Source: Bradyrhizobium sp. Ai1a-2
GTDB lineage: Bacteria > Pseudomonadota > Alphaproteobacteria > Rhizobiales > Xanthobacteraceae
DNA: 64,000 nt
Direction of reading: 5' to 3'
Assembly: GCF_000426245.1 (NCBI RefSeq)
Contig: NZ_AUEZ01000002.1
Span: 62,001-126,000 of the forward strand
The notes beneath the pieces are model-generated. The model was not told where the DNA came from, ran no database searches, and saw only the letters and a program-made list of their open reading frames with translations. Both the position numbers and the translations under genes were made by a program. Shown here in pieces: positions 16,464-25,186 of the stretch (the first letter of the stretch is position 1; each line of letters begins with the position of its first letter).

Positions 16464-17966
16464 TTAGTTGTTGAGATCCGGCAACTGGTATTTGCCCGCC
16501 AATCGGTCGGCCAGGCTGGAGGCGCGATCCCAGTCATAGGTGCGATAGCTGTGGCCGCGCGTGACGAACTGCGCGCCAGCGTAGAACATCTCATACTGCA
16601 GATGGCGCGAGGCGAATTCCGAGCCGACCGCATCCCAGGTCATTTTCAGCATCTTGACCCGCTGCTCGCCGCTCATCGCCGGCGAGATCTGAGTGAGCGC
16701 GATGATGTCGGCCAATTCCGGATTGGCGAAATCCCGCACCGATGACGGCAGCATCAACAGCGCCCCACCGGCCAGTTCACGGATGGTGCTGATGATCTGG
16801 GGATACATTTCCTGTGACTGGACCTGCGCCGCATAAAGCAGATGCTTGTTGGGCAGGAAATATTCGCCGCGCATGGCGCCGCCGGCCTCCATGCCGAACA
16901 CCATGCCCTCGATCAGCGCCGCCTGCGACGCGAGTTTGCCGAGCGTATCGACCACCGGCGGGAAATTGATGGTGCCGATGGTCTGCGCGATCCCGCGCGC
17001 GAGGCCGACCAGAAACCGCAGCTTGACCGAAAGCCGGATCTGCGCCTGGTAGTTCTGATAGATGTGCGCCGGCGTATCGTGCAGCTGCGCCCGGCACATG
17101 TCGGTGTTGCGCAGCAGGAAAACGCGTTCCCATGGCACCTTGACGTCGTCGAAGAACACCAGGGCGTCGTTCTCGTCGTAGCGATAGGCCAGCGGATTGT
17201 CGTACTCGCTCACCGCGTGCGCCTCGAACGACTTTCGCGACAGCATTTTCAGTCCCTTGGTGCCCATCGGCAGCGCACAGGAGAATGCCAGATGCTCCTC
17301 ACCCGGCCGGAGCGGCTGGCCGGACCCGACAAACAGCTCATTGGCCATGATCGCGCTGGTGGCAAACAGCTTGGCGCCGCGGATGGTGATGCCGGAGGCA
17401 TCCTCGTCGACGATGCGGGCCACCATGTCTTCGGCGCCCTTGCCCTGGCTGCCGAACGCCTTGGAGCGATCGCCCTGCACGTTGTTGATGACGTAGGTCA
17501 AAAACAGGTCGCTCTTGCGGGCGTAGTCGTACCAGTCCCGAAACGCCTTGGCGCGCTTCGGGTCATAGTTCTCGAAAACCTCGATGCCCATCATCATGCC
17601 GGACATCGAAGACGCGACGTGGTCCGGCGACCGGCCGAGATAGCCGCATGACAATTCGGCCCACTCCACCAGCGCCTTTCGGCGCTCGACCAGATCCTCA
17701 TAGCTCCGGGGAAGCTGCCAGGCGCGGCTGATGCGGCGGCCCGCGCCGACGTCAAAGGTCATCCGCTCCAGGTTGTCGGGATGCGCCTGGTAGTCGTACA
17801 GCACACCAGCCGACTCGACGGCATGACGGTAGGCAGGGTGCGTCGATACATCCGCGACGCGCTCGCCGTCGAGAAAGACCGCCCTGCCGTCCCGCACGCT
17901 TGCGACATGCTCGGCGCCGTTCTTGACCAAACCGCCCGCAGCCGCCCCGGATGATGCCTCGCCCAT
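16464..17966 (-). CDS. HpaB-type FADH2-dependent monooxygenase, oxygenase component (copy 2)
   Basis: About 500 residues, clearly paralogous to the protein at 11694-13193: shared blocks are LGRSPDHVASSMSGMMMGIE, FFDDVKVPWERVFLL and ELAGGALLMLPSSVRDF. No second flavin reductase lies nearby, so it probably shares the one at 13221. Three starts are possible (GTG 17987, ATG 17972, ATG 17966); I prefer 17966 because GGGG lies 6 nt before it. It ends 15 bp from the convergent enamidase gene. Confidence 0.88.
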   Translation of the reverse strand: MGEASSGAAAGGLVKNGAEHVASVRDGRAVFLDGERVADVSTHPAYRHAVESAGVLYDYQAHPDNLERMTFDVGAGRRISRAWQLPRSYEDLVERRKALVEWAELSCGYLGRSPDHVASSMSGMMMGIEVFENYDPKRAKAFRDWYDYARKSDLFLTYVINNVQGDRSKAFGSQGKGAEDMVARIVDEDASGITIRGAKLFATSAIMANELFVGSGQPLRPGEEHLAFSCALPMGTKGLKMLSRKSFEAHAVSEYDNPLAYRYDENDALVFFDDVKVPWERVFLLRNTDMCRAQLHDTPAHIYQNYQAQIRLSVKLRFLVGLARGIAQTIGTINFPPVVDTLGKLASQAALIEGMVFGMEAGGAMRGEYFLPNKHLLYAAQVQSQEMYPQIISTIRELAGGALLMLPSSVRDFANPELADIIALTQISPAMSGEQRVKMLKMTWDAVGSEFASRHLQYEMFYAGAQFVTRGHSYRTYDWDRASSLADRLAGKYQLPDLNN

Positions 17967-18028
17967 CGCCATCCCCAAAAAGAACACCGAACAAATGGCA
18001 CCTTGTGCCGGCTCGGTGTAGGACTAGA

Positions 18029-18047
18029 TAGCTAATATCCGAAGCTA
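18029..18047. promoter_or_regulatory. MarR-type operator, TAGCT-N9-AGCTA (site 3)
   Basis: TAGCTAATATCCGAAGCTA, in the spacer between HpaB copy 2 (leftward) and MarR copy 2 (rightward). This repeats the divergent arrangement seen at site 2. Confidence 0.68.
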
Positions 18048-18162
18048 TTACGGACTGAATGTCAAGGCGGCAATAAACGCTGTGCTCATCCGGGACACGA
18101 GCATTGCAATTGCTGTTAGGAGCGTTCAATCTTCCGAGCAACCCAATCAATGAGATGATCCC

Positions 18163-18840
18163 TTGGCCAAGACAGCAGCGCGCGCCATCACCACCAAGCC
18201 CGGCGCCGGACGCATCGCCCATCGCGCTGCGCTCACCACCTCCCGCCCCGAATTGCTCGTAGACGGCTCCGACCAGCAGTTTCGCAAACTGGTGCACAGC
18301 CTGTTCGGATTCCTGGCCCGGCATCAAACACTGCGCGACGGCCATGCCGCCGTCATCGGTCTTCCCGGGATCGAATACACCACGCTGATCGCGATCCGGC
18401 ATCTGGCGGCGCAAGGCGACGTCCACGTCAAGACCGTCGCCGACCACCTCCATCTCAGCGGCGCCTTCGTTACCACCGTGACCAACAAGCTGGAAAGCAA
18501 GGGCTTGATCGAAAAGGCGGCGCATCAGGGCGACCGCAGACGGCTCTCGCTCAGCGTCACGTCGCGGGGCGGCGAATTACTCGAGCGGCTGGCGCCGACG
18601 CAAATGCAGGTCAACGACGCGGAATTCGGCTGCCTGAGCGCGCGGGAATTCGAGCTGCTGCTCGACCTGGTGCAGCGCCTGGTCGAGTCGAGCGACCGCG
18701 CTATCGCGCTGCAGCGATACCTGGCTGAAACCAATGTTCAGCCGATCGCCGCGCCGTCGCGCAAATCCGCGTCGAAGCCGCGTAAGACCGGCAAGGCGCG
18801 ACAGGTTGCCGCAAACTTCACCGCAGTGCCGAAAAAATAG
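18163..18840 (+). CDS. MarR family transcriptional regulator (copy 2)
   Basis: A 225-residue MarR regulator with a TTG start; no in-frame ATG or GTG precedes the domain. Core: VKTVADHLHLSGAFVTTVTN followed by the wing segment GDRRRLSLSVTSRGG. A basic lysine- and arginine-rich tail (last 35 residues) is extra compared with copy 1. It lies divergent from HpaB copy 2. The paralogy and the shared box suggest cross-regulation of the two HpaB loci. Confidence 0.88.
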   Translation: MAKTAARAITTKPGAGRIAHRAALTTSRPELLVDGSDQQFRKLVHSLFGFLARHQTLRDGHAAVIGLPGIEYTTLIAIRHLAAQGDVHVKTVADHLHLSGAFVTTVTNKLESKGLIEKAAHQGDRRRLSLSVTSRGGELLERLAPTQMQVNDAEFGCLSAREFELLLDLVQRLVESSDRAIALQRYLAETNVQPIAAPSRKSASKPRKTGKARQVAANFTAVPKK

Positions 18841-18856
18841 CTTCCAAAGAGAACTA
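18838..18856. promoter_or_regulatory. Possible degenerate MarR-type operator (site 5)
   Basis: TAGCTTCCAAAGAGAACTA shares the spacing and 9 of 10 arm bases with the box above. It overlaps the stop codon of MarR copy 2, upstream of the liv operon promoter. It may be chance. Confidence 0.25.
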
Positions 18857-18929
18857 ATCTGCAAAGCTGCGAAATTTTCGTTTGTCAAAGAGCCAAATCT
18901 ATTGGAGCATTGACGACGCCGCGGGCCAA

Positions 18930-18945
18930 TGGCACGCCGCGTGCA
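18930..18945 (+). promoter_or_regulatory. Sigma-54 promoter of the liv-redox operon
   Basis: TGGCACGCCGCGTGCA matches the -24/-12 consensus TGGCACG-N4-TTGCW at all but one position, with the GG and GC dinucleotides correctly spaced. It lies 62 bp before the livK start. A small palindrome (CGAAATTTTCG, 18870-18880) is 50 bp upstream and might be an activator site. The activator is unknown. Confidence 0.6.
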
Positions 18946-19007
18946 TTGCATGCTTCCGAGATCGGCTGCAGTAGGCAGCCAAGGTTAACAGCAACGGAAA
19001 AAAGTCG

Positions 19008-20231
19008 ATGTTGAAAGTCATACTGAACCCGTCGCGGCTGCTAGGCGCCCTCGCCGTGATCTCGCTGAGCGTGGGCAGCGCGTTGGCACAAACTCCGGAG
19101 ATCGCACTTGGTGCGATCGTGCCGAGCAGCGGCCCGTTCGCCGAATGGGGCCGCAGCAACAGCGTCACGCTGCGGATGCTTGAGAAGCAGACCAATGATG
19201 CCGGCGGCATCAACGGCGCCAAGTTGAAGATCACCATTCTCGACGACGGCGCCAAGCCGGCCCAGGCGGCGAGTTCGCTGCGCAAACTGGCGGGCGACGA
19301 AAAGGTTCTCGCCGTCGCAGGCCCGCTGACCAGCAGCGCCGCCGAAGTGACGTTTCCGGTCGCCAACGAGATGAAGGTGGTCGCGACCTCGCAGGCCTCC
19401 TCGAAACCGGGAGTCGCCAAGCTGAACCGGCCGTGGGCGTTCCGCAACACGATCGACGAAGGCGTGCTTGCCAAAACGACGGTGCCCTATTTCAAGAAGG
19501 CGTTCAACATCAAGACCGTCGGCATCATCTTCGATGCCAAGGACGCCACCGCGGCGACCGTCGGCAAGGCGATCATGCCCGCCGTGCTAAAGGCGAACGA
19601 GATCGCCATCGTCAACGAATCCGACCCGCTGTCGTTCAACACCGGCGATCTCGACGTCAGCGCCCAGGTCACCAAGCTGAAGTCGCTGAACCCGGACGGT
19701 GTGGTCGTCAGCGCGGACTATAGCCAGGCCATCACCGTGCTGCGCGAGATGAAGCGCCAGGGCCTGATCAAGCCGGTGGTCGGCGCCACCCAGCTGATCT
19801 CATCGGCGATCCTCAAGGCCGCGCCGGAAATTCCGATCATTGCGCCGGCGACCTTCTTCGCCACCATGAAGGGCGAAGCGGCCGAGAAGTTTGTCGCCAA
19901 TCTGCAGCCGCTGCTGCGCAAGGAAAGCGGTTTTCCGGCCGAGATCGAACCAAGCATGTATGACGCCAACATCTACGAGATCGTCAGCATGTATATCGAT
20001 GCGATCAAGAAGTCCGGCGTGACCGGCAAGCCTGCGGACGTCGAGGGCGACCGCGCCAAGATCCGCGACCATCTTGCCAAGCTGGAGGGCTTCCAGGGTC
20101 TCGGCGGCCCGATCGGCTTCAACGACGACGGCGACGCGATCAAGGCGTTCTACGTGCTGCAGGGTCAGAACGGCGCCTGGGACACCAAGGTTCGGGGCTG
20201 CAGCTCCGCACCCAACCACGCCGGCTGCTGA
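19008..20231 (+). CDS. livK: Branched-chain amino acid-type ABC transporter substrate-binding protein
   Basis: A 407-residue periplasmic receptor with a signal peptide ending SALAQTPE and Peripla_BP_6 blocks (IALGAIVPSSGPFAEWGRSN; NDAGGINGAKLKITILDDGA; LAVAGPLTSSAAEV). First gene of livKHMGF. The operon's linkage to a flavoprotein and a 2Fe-2S protein suggests the ligand may be an aromatic or heterocyclic acid rather than leucine, as for several Liv-type systems in rhizobia. Confidence 0.92.
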   Translation: MLKVILNPSRLLGALAVISLSVGSALAQTPEIALGAIVPSSGPFAEWGRSNSVTLRMLEKQTNDAGGINGAKLKITILDDGAKPAQAASSLRKLAGDEKVLAVAGPLTSSAAEVTFPVANEMKVVATSQASSKPGVAKLNRPWAFRNTIDEGVLAKTTVPYFKKAFNIKTVGIIFDAKDATAATVGKAIMPAVLKANEIAIVNESDPLSFNTGDLDVSAQVTKLKSLNPDGVVVSADYSQAITVLREMKRQGLIKPVVGATQLISSAILKAAPEIPIIAPATFFATMKGEAAEKFVANLQPLLRKESGFPAEIEPSMYDANIYEIVSMYIDAIKKSGVTGKPADVEGDRAKIRDHLAKLEGFQGLGGPIGFNDDGDAIKAFYVLQGQNGAWDTKVRGCSSAPNHAGC

Positions 20232-20250
20232 CCGACGTGGCAGCCATTCG

Positions 20251-20280
20251 GTGGCCGGGTTCGCCCCGGCCACTCTCTTT
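20251..20280 (+). terminator. Hairpin between livK and livH
   Basis: Perfect 9-bp stem (GTGGCCGGG/CCCGGCCAC, 20251-20259 and 20265-20273) with a 5-nt loop, followed by TCTCTTT. It is a probable partial terminator or mRNA-stability hairpin that keeps receptor levels above permease levels. Confidence 0.65.
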
Positions 20281-20303
20281 AACGCTCATCCGACGATAAC
20301 TTC

Positions 20304-21182
20304 ATGCTGTGGCAGCAACTCGTGAACGGCCTCACGCTAGGAGCGATCTATACGCTGCTGGCGCTGTCGTTCTCCATCGTGATGGGAATTCTCGGCATCC
20401 TCAATCTGGCGATCGCCGAACTCTTCATGATCGGCGGCTATTTCGGATTCACGCTGATCGCCGCGAACTTTCCCCTTCCCGTCGCCGTGCTCGGCGGCAT
20501 GGCGGGCGCCGCCATTGCCGCCATGCTGATCGAGAAGATCGGCTATCAGCCATTGCGCGGCGCTCCGGTTGTCACGCCGATGCTGAGCACGCTCGGCTTC
20601 TCGATCATCCTGCAGAACGTCGCGACAAACGTCTGGGGCTCCGACCCGTTGCAGCTGCCTGACGAATATCTCGGGCGACAGTATACGCTCGGCCCGGTCA
20701 ATATCGGCGAGATGCAGCTCATCGTTGTCGGCGCCACGATCGTGCTGGTGACGCTGGTCGCCTACACCGTGCAGCGGACGACCATCGGCCGTGCGCTGCG
20801 CGCGGTCGCTGAAAACCGCGAGGTGTCGCGGCTGCTCGGCGTCTCGGCGGACCGGCTGACCTTGTTCGCCTTCGCGCTATCAGGCGCGCTCGCCGGCGTT
20901 GCCGGCGTCCTGATCGCTCTGCATTACGGCGCCATCACGCCATATCTTGGCGTCGAGATCGGGCTGAAGGCGGTCGCTGTGATGGTGATCGGCGGCACCA
21001 CCAACATCTGGGGCGCGCTGCTCGCGGGTCCCCTGATCGGCGTGGTCGAGGTGCTGACAGTGGCCTATGGCGGCTCGCAGGTTCGCGACTTCGTGGTGTA
21101 CGGCTTCATGATTCTGATCCTTTTGCTGCGCCCACAAGGCCTGCTCGGCGGCGTGCGTTCCGACCAGGGCCAGCGCGTGTGA
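20304..21182 (+). CDS. livH: Branched-chain amino acid-type ABC transporter permease LivH
   Basis: A 292-residue permease with about eight membrane segments. The N-terminal GLTLGAIYTLLALSFSIVMG and the block VAENREVSRLLGVSADRLTL (the EAA-like loop contacting the ATPases) are typical of LivH. The stop overlaps the livM ATG by one base. Confidence 0.93.
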   Translation: MLWQQLVNGLTLGAIYTLLALSFSIVMGILGILNLAIAELFMIGGYFGFTLIAANFPLPVAVLGGMAGAAIAAMLIEKIGYQPLRGAPVVTPMLSTLGFSIILQNVATNVWGSDPLQLPDEYLGRQYTLGPVNIGEMQLIVVGATIVLVTLVAYTVQRTTIGRALRAVAENREVSRLLGVSADRLTLFAFALSGALAGVAGVLIALHYGAITPYLGVEIGLKAVAVMVIGGTTNIWGALLAGPLIGVVEVLTVAYGGSQVRDFVVYGFMILILLLRPQGLLGGVRSDQGQRV

Positions 21183-22018
21183 TGTCGACTTATTATGCCA
21201 GCCTGTTCGCTGAAGCCGGCATCCTGCTGCTCGGCGCGCTCAGCGTTTACATCATTCTCGCGACCGGCCAATTGTCGCTCGGCAACGCGGCCTTCATGGC
21301 GATCGGCGCCTATCTGAGCTCCTACCTCACGGTCGAACTCGGCATGCCGGTCACGCCGGCGCTGATCGTCTCGGCGATCGCGGCCGGCATCATCGGCGTG
21401 ATCGTGGGCTTCCCCGCACTTCGGCTGAAGGGAATCTATCTTGCGATGGCCACGCTCGGCTTCGGTGAGATGATGCGCAGCTTCTTCATCAACTTCGCGG
21501 CAATGGGCGGGTCCGGCGGCTTCCATGGCATGGCGCACATTTCGGTCGGCTATATCTGGGCGTGGGCCGGCGGAATCCTCGTGGTCCTGATCCTCGTCGA
21601 GCGCTCGCGCGTATGGCTCGAGATGCAGGCCGTACACGACGACGAGACCGCCGCAGGACTGGTCGGACTGAATACCGTGGCAATCAAGGTCAGCGCGTTC
21701 GGGATCGGCGCGGCCGTTGCTGCGATCTCCGGCGGGCTGTTCGCCCATCACCATGTCTATATCGAGCCCGCCAATTTCGGCTTCGAGCGCTCGATCGATT
21801 TCGTGCTCGCGACCATCCTCGGCGGCTCCACGCTCGGGCTCGGCTCGCTGATCGGCGCGATATTGCTGGTCTTCCTGCCCGAGTTCCTGCGGCCGATCGC
21901 GGACTGGCGCCTCGCTGCCTTCGGCACGCTGCTGATCCTGGTGCTGCTGGTGCGCCGACAGGGCATCGTCGACCGCACGCTGTTGCGCGGGCTTGCCTTC
22001 CGGAAGGCGGCATCATGA
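21182..22018 (+). CDS. livM: Branched-chain amino acid-type ABC transporter permease LivM
   Basis: A 278-residue permease with the LivM block LQAVHDDETAAGLVG-like cytoplasmic loop (MQAVHDDETAAGLVGLNTVA) and the preceding LRLKGIYLAMATLGFGE. An in-frame GTG lies one codon earlier (21179). It overlaps livG by 4 bp (ATGA). Confidence 0.93.
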   Translation: MSTYYASLFAEAGILLLGALSVYIILATGQLSLGNAAFMAIGAYLSSYLTVELGMPVTPALIVSAIAAGIIGVIVGFPALRLKGIYLAMATLGFGEMMRSFFINFAAMGGSGGFHGMAHISVGYIWAWAGGILVVLILVERSRVWLEMQAVHDDETAAGLVGLNTVAIKVSAFGIGAAVAAISGGLFAHHHVYIEPANFGFERSIDFVLATILGGSTLGLGSLIGAILLVFLPEFLRPIADWRLAAFGTLLILVLLVRRQGIVDRTLLRGLAFRKAAS

Positions 22019-22767
22019 GCGCGCCGCTCCTTCAACTTAACGACGTTACGAAAAGCTTCGGCGGCATCCATGCGCTTTCCGCCGTGACCAGCGGCGTGCC
22101 TGAGGGCAAGATCGTGGGCATCATCGGTCCGAACGGAGCCGGCAAGACGACGCTGTTCAACGTCATCACCGGTGCCTATCGCGCCGATTCCGGCGTTGTT
22201 CGCCTGAACGGCACGGCGTTGAACGGCCTGCCTCCGCACAGAATCGCGCGCGAGGGCATTGCGCGAACCTTCCAGAATATCCGCCTCTTCCCGAGCATGA
22301 CGGTCTGGGAGCATCTGCTCGTGGCGCAGCCGCATGGCGAGGCCTGGTGGCGCCGATTGCTGCCGGTCGGCTGGGGCGATCCCGCCGCGCAGGTGCGCGC
22401 TGAGGAGGTGATGGAGTTCTTCGGCCTGACCGGCCTGCGCGACCGCACCGCCAGGTCGCTGCCTTACGGATTGCAGCGCCGGGTGGAGATGGCGCGTGGC
22501 CTCACCGCGCGGCCGAAACTGTTGCTGCTCGACGAACCCGTGGCCGGCATGAATCATGACGAGGCCGAAGAAGTCCGGCAACTGATGCTGAAGCTTCGCG
22601 CAACCGGATTGACGATCCTTCTCATCGAGCACGACATGAACTTCGTGATGCGGCTCTGCGATTATCTCTACGTGCTCGATTTCGGCGTGCTGATCGCGGA
22701 GGGCGCGCCGAGCGAAGTCCGAACGAATCCTCGCGTCCTCGACGCCTATCTCGGTAAGGACGAATGA
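22015..22767 (+). CDS. livG: Branched-chain amino acid-type ABC transporter ATPase LivG
   Basis: A 250-residue ATPase: Walker A GPNGAGKTT (about residues 39-47), signature-like LPYGLQRRVEMARGL, Walker B LLLLDEPVAGMN, and the LivG-specific IARTFQNIRLFPSMTVWEHL. Note that the usual LSGGQQ signature is replaced by LPYGLQR, as in many LivG proteins. Overlaps livF by 4 bp. Confidence 0.94.
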   Translation: MSAPLLQLNDVTKSFGGIHALSAVTSGVPEGKIVGIIGPNGAGKTTLFNVITGAYRADSGVVRLNGTALNGLPPHRIAREGIARTFQNIRLFPSMTVWEHLLVAQPHGEAWWRRLLPVGWGDPAAQVRAEEVMEFFGLTGLRDRTARSLPYGLQRRVEMARGLTARPKLLLLDEPVAGMNHDEAEEVRQLMLKLRATGLTILLIEHDMNFVMRLCDYLYVLDFGVLIAEGAPSEVRTNPRVLDAYLGKDE

Positions 22768-23474
22768 TACTCTCGGCACGGGGGCTGCAGGTTCGGTACG
22801 GCGCCATCACCGCGGTGCGCGGCGTGGACATCGACGTCGCCGAAGGCGAGATCGTCGCGCTGCTCGGGGCCAATGGCGCGGGCAAGAGCACGATCGCCCG
22901 GGCGATTGCAGGCCTACTGCCGTTCCAGGGCGAGATCGTCTACAAGGACCAAAAGCTCAGGCCGAACGACGCTGAACGCAACGTTCGCCGCGGCATCGTG
23001 CTGGTGCCCGAGGGGCGCGGCATTCTCGGACGCATGACGGTCGAGGAGAACCTGGCGATGGGGATCTACACCCGCGCTGACAAGAGCCAGGCAAGCGCCG
23101 ACCTCAAGCGCATGCAGGAGCGCTTTCCGATCCTGGGCCAGCGGCGTCACAACGCGGCCAGCCTGCTCAGCGGCGGCGAGCAGCAACTGCTGGCGACGGC
23201 GCGCGCGTTGTTGTCGAAACCACGGCTGCTGCTCTTGGATGAACCATCGCTCGGCCTTGCGCCTCAAGCCACCGCCTATCTCTTCGGCGTCATCGCCGAG
23301 ACCCGCGCCGAAGGATTGTCGGTGCTGTTGGTCGAGCAAAAGGCGCGCCAGACGTTGAAGGTGGCGGACCGGGCATATCTGCTTGAGACCGGCCGCGTGG
23401 TAGCATCGGGCCCGGCGCAGAAGATGATCGAAGATCCCGCTGTCTCGGACGCCTTCTTGGGAGGACCGGGTTGA
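22764..23474 (+). CDS. livF: Branched-chain amino acid-type ABC transporter ATPase LivF
   Basis: A 236-residue ATPase: Walker A GANGAGKST, LivF-typical IVLVPEGRGILGRMTVEENL, signature LLSGGEQQLLATARAL, and Walker B LLLLDEPSLGLAP. Its stop overlaps the TTG start of the flavoprotein gene (TTGA), which ties transporter and redox genes together. Confidence 0.94.
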   Translation: MILSARGLQVRYGAITAVRGVDIDVAEGEIVALLGANGAGKSTIARAIAGLLPFQGEIVYKDQKLRPNDAERNVRRGIVLVPEGRGILGRMTVEENLAMGIYTRADKSQASADLKRMQERFPILGQRRHNAASLLSGGEQQLLATARALLSKPRLLLLDEPSLGLAPQATAYLFGVIAETRAEGLSVLLVEQKARQTLKVADRAYLLETGRVVASGPAQKMIEDPAVSDAFLGGPG

Positions 23475-25186
23475 ATTCAGTCGAGAACTCCAGCCCGACG
23501 CATCTCGAGACCGACGTGCTCGTGATCGGTGCCGGCGGCGCCGGCATGTACGCGGCGCTGGAAGCTGCGCGTGCTGGTGTGTCCGTCATTCTCGCCGACC
23601 GCAGCCTGATTGGTCGCGGCGGCGCCACGGTGATGGCACAAATGACGGTGGCGGCTGCGCTTGGCGAACAGACGCCCAATCATTGGGAATACCATCTGGC
23701 GGATACACTCGCGGCGGGCCGCGGCCTGTGTGACGAGCGCCTCGCCGCGCTGCTTTGCGAGGACGGGCCGCAGCGGCTGCGCGAGATGGATGAGTGGAAG
23801 GTGGGTTGGGCGCGGGAGGACGGCCACATCAAGCAGGCCCAGGCACCGGGCCACGACCGTCCCCGCTGCGCTTACGTCGATTTTCTCTCGACGGGCCCCG
23901 CGGTCTCGAAGACGCTGCGCACCCGGCTGAAAAGTGCGAGCGGTGTGCGCCTGATCGGCGATCTCGCGATTGTCGATATCGTGGTACAAGATGGCGAGGC
24001 CTGCGGAGCAGTCGCGCTGCACCTGCCGACTGGTCGCGCGGTGACACTCGCCGCGAAGGCCGTGATCATCGCGACCGGCGGCCTTACCGGTCTCTATCGT
24101 CGCAACAGCGCCTCCGCCAACATGGCCGGCGATGGCTATGCGCTGGCCTTGCGCGCCGGAGCGGAGTTGATCGACATGGAGTTCGTTCAATTCTTCCCGA
24201 TCGGCCATCTGGCACCACGTCTGATCGGAATGGATCCGATCATGTGGGATCCGTTCCGCTACAAGCTAGGCGGCAGGCTGCTCAACTCTGAACGCCAGGA
24301 GTTCGAGACGACCTATGCGAGCGAGGATTCGCGCAGCGACGGCCGCTATGTCCTGACCCGCGATCTCGCGACCTATGCGATTACCAAGGAAGTGGAGGCC
24401 GGTCGCGGCAGCCCGGCGGGCGGCGCCTATCTCAGCTTCCGGCACGTACCCGAGGCGGAGATACGCCGCGCATTCGGACCCGTCGTGGATCGTCTTCTTG
24501 CCAACGGCATCGACCTTGCCCGACAGGACGTCGAGGTCGCGCCGATCGCCCACTACACCATGGGCGGGGTTCGGGTCGACGAGACGCTGCAGACGCGCAT
24601 ACCGGGACTTTACGCTGGCGGCGAGGTGGTGGGCGGCGCCAATGGCGCCAACCGGCTGTCCGGGAATGCGATTACCGAGGCGCTGGTCTTTGGCGCGCGC
24701 GCCGGGTTCAACGCCGCGGAGCGAGCCAAGGCACGAAACCTGTGCTGGTCAGCGGAGGCGGCTCGCCCCGTGCTTGGTCTGCTGCGCAGCGCGACAAAAC
24801 GCGATGCGCCCAATCCTTCGGCCGCCATTGCCGGGCTGCAGACGGTGATGGCCGACAAGGTCGGTCCTTTCCGGACGGAAGCCAAGCTTCGCTCGGCGCT
24901 TTCCTCGATCCTGCAACTCAGCCAGGAGATCGGCAATGTTCCGCTTTCGACCGGAGCAGCATTCGACACCACGATGGTCGACTGGCTCGACCTTCGCAGC
25001 ATGCTCCTGGTCGCGCGATCAGTTGCCGAAGCTGCGCTGACTCGCAGCGAAAGCCGCGGCGCGCACCAACGGGAAGACCAACCAAGACTATCCGAGGACT
25101 GGTGCGTCAACCAGATCATCAGCCTGTCACAAGGCGGTATCAGCCTGCGCAGGATCGCGCCGGCCAATGGAAGGCCAGTGGCATGA
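23471..25186 (+). CDS. FAD-dependent fumarate reductase/succinate dehydrogenase-like flavoprotein
   Basis: 571 residues with an FAD-binding GxGxxG at the start (DVLVIGAGGAGMYAALEAA), the family motif GRGGATVMAQMTVAAALG, and a late HYTMGGVRVDE with GGEVVGGANGANRLSGNA. The histidine that binds FAD covalently in SdhA is absent (Arg-Gly-Gly here), so FAD is probably non-covalent. The substrate-site FHP triad of succinate enzymes reads FFP, which suggests another substrate, such as an unsaturated ring acid. TTG start overlapping livF; it overlaps the following 2Fe-2S gene by 4 bp. Confidence 0.85.
   Translation: MNSVENSSPTHLETDVLVIGAGGAGMYAALEAARAGVSVILADRSLIGRGGATVMAQMTVAAALGEQTPNHWEYHLADTLAAGRGLCDERLAALLCEDGPQRLREMDEWKVGWAREDGHIKQAQAPGHDRPRCAYVDFLSTGPAVSKTLRTRLKSASGVRLIGDLAIVDIVVQDGEACGAVALHLPTGRAVTLAAKAVIIATGGLTGLYRRNSASANMAGDGYALALRAGAELIDMEFVQFFPIGHLAPRLIGMDPIMWDPFRYKLGGRLLNSERQEFETTYASEDSRSDGRYVLTRDLATYAITKEVEAGRGSPAGGAYLSFRHVPEAEIRRAFGPVVDRLLANGIDLARQDVEVAPIAHYTMGGVRVDETLQTRIPGLYAGGEVVGGANGANRLSGNAITEALVFGARAGFNAAERAKARNLCWSAEAARPVLGLLRSATKRDAPNPSAAIAGLQTVMADKVGPFRTEAKLRSALSSILQLSQEIGNVPLSTGAAFDTTMVDWLDLRSMLLVARSVAEAALTRSESRGAHQREDQPRLSEDWCVNQIISLSQGGISLRRIAPANGRPVA

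Noticed and set aside
17967-18162. Possible sigma-54 site near 17990-18020 (GGCACC and TGCCGG)
   Set aside because: The GC and GG elements are 2 bp too close for a -12/-24 promoter.
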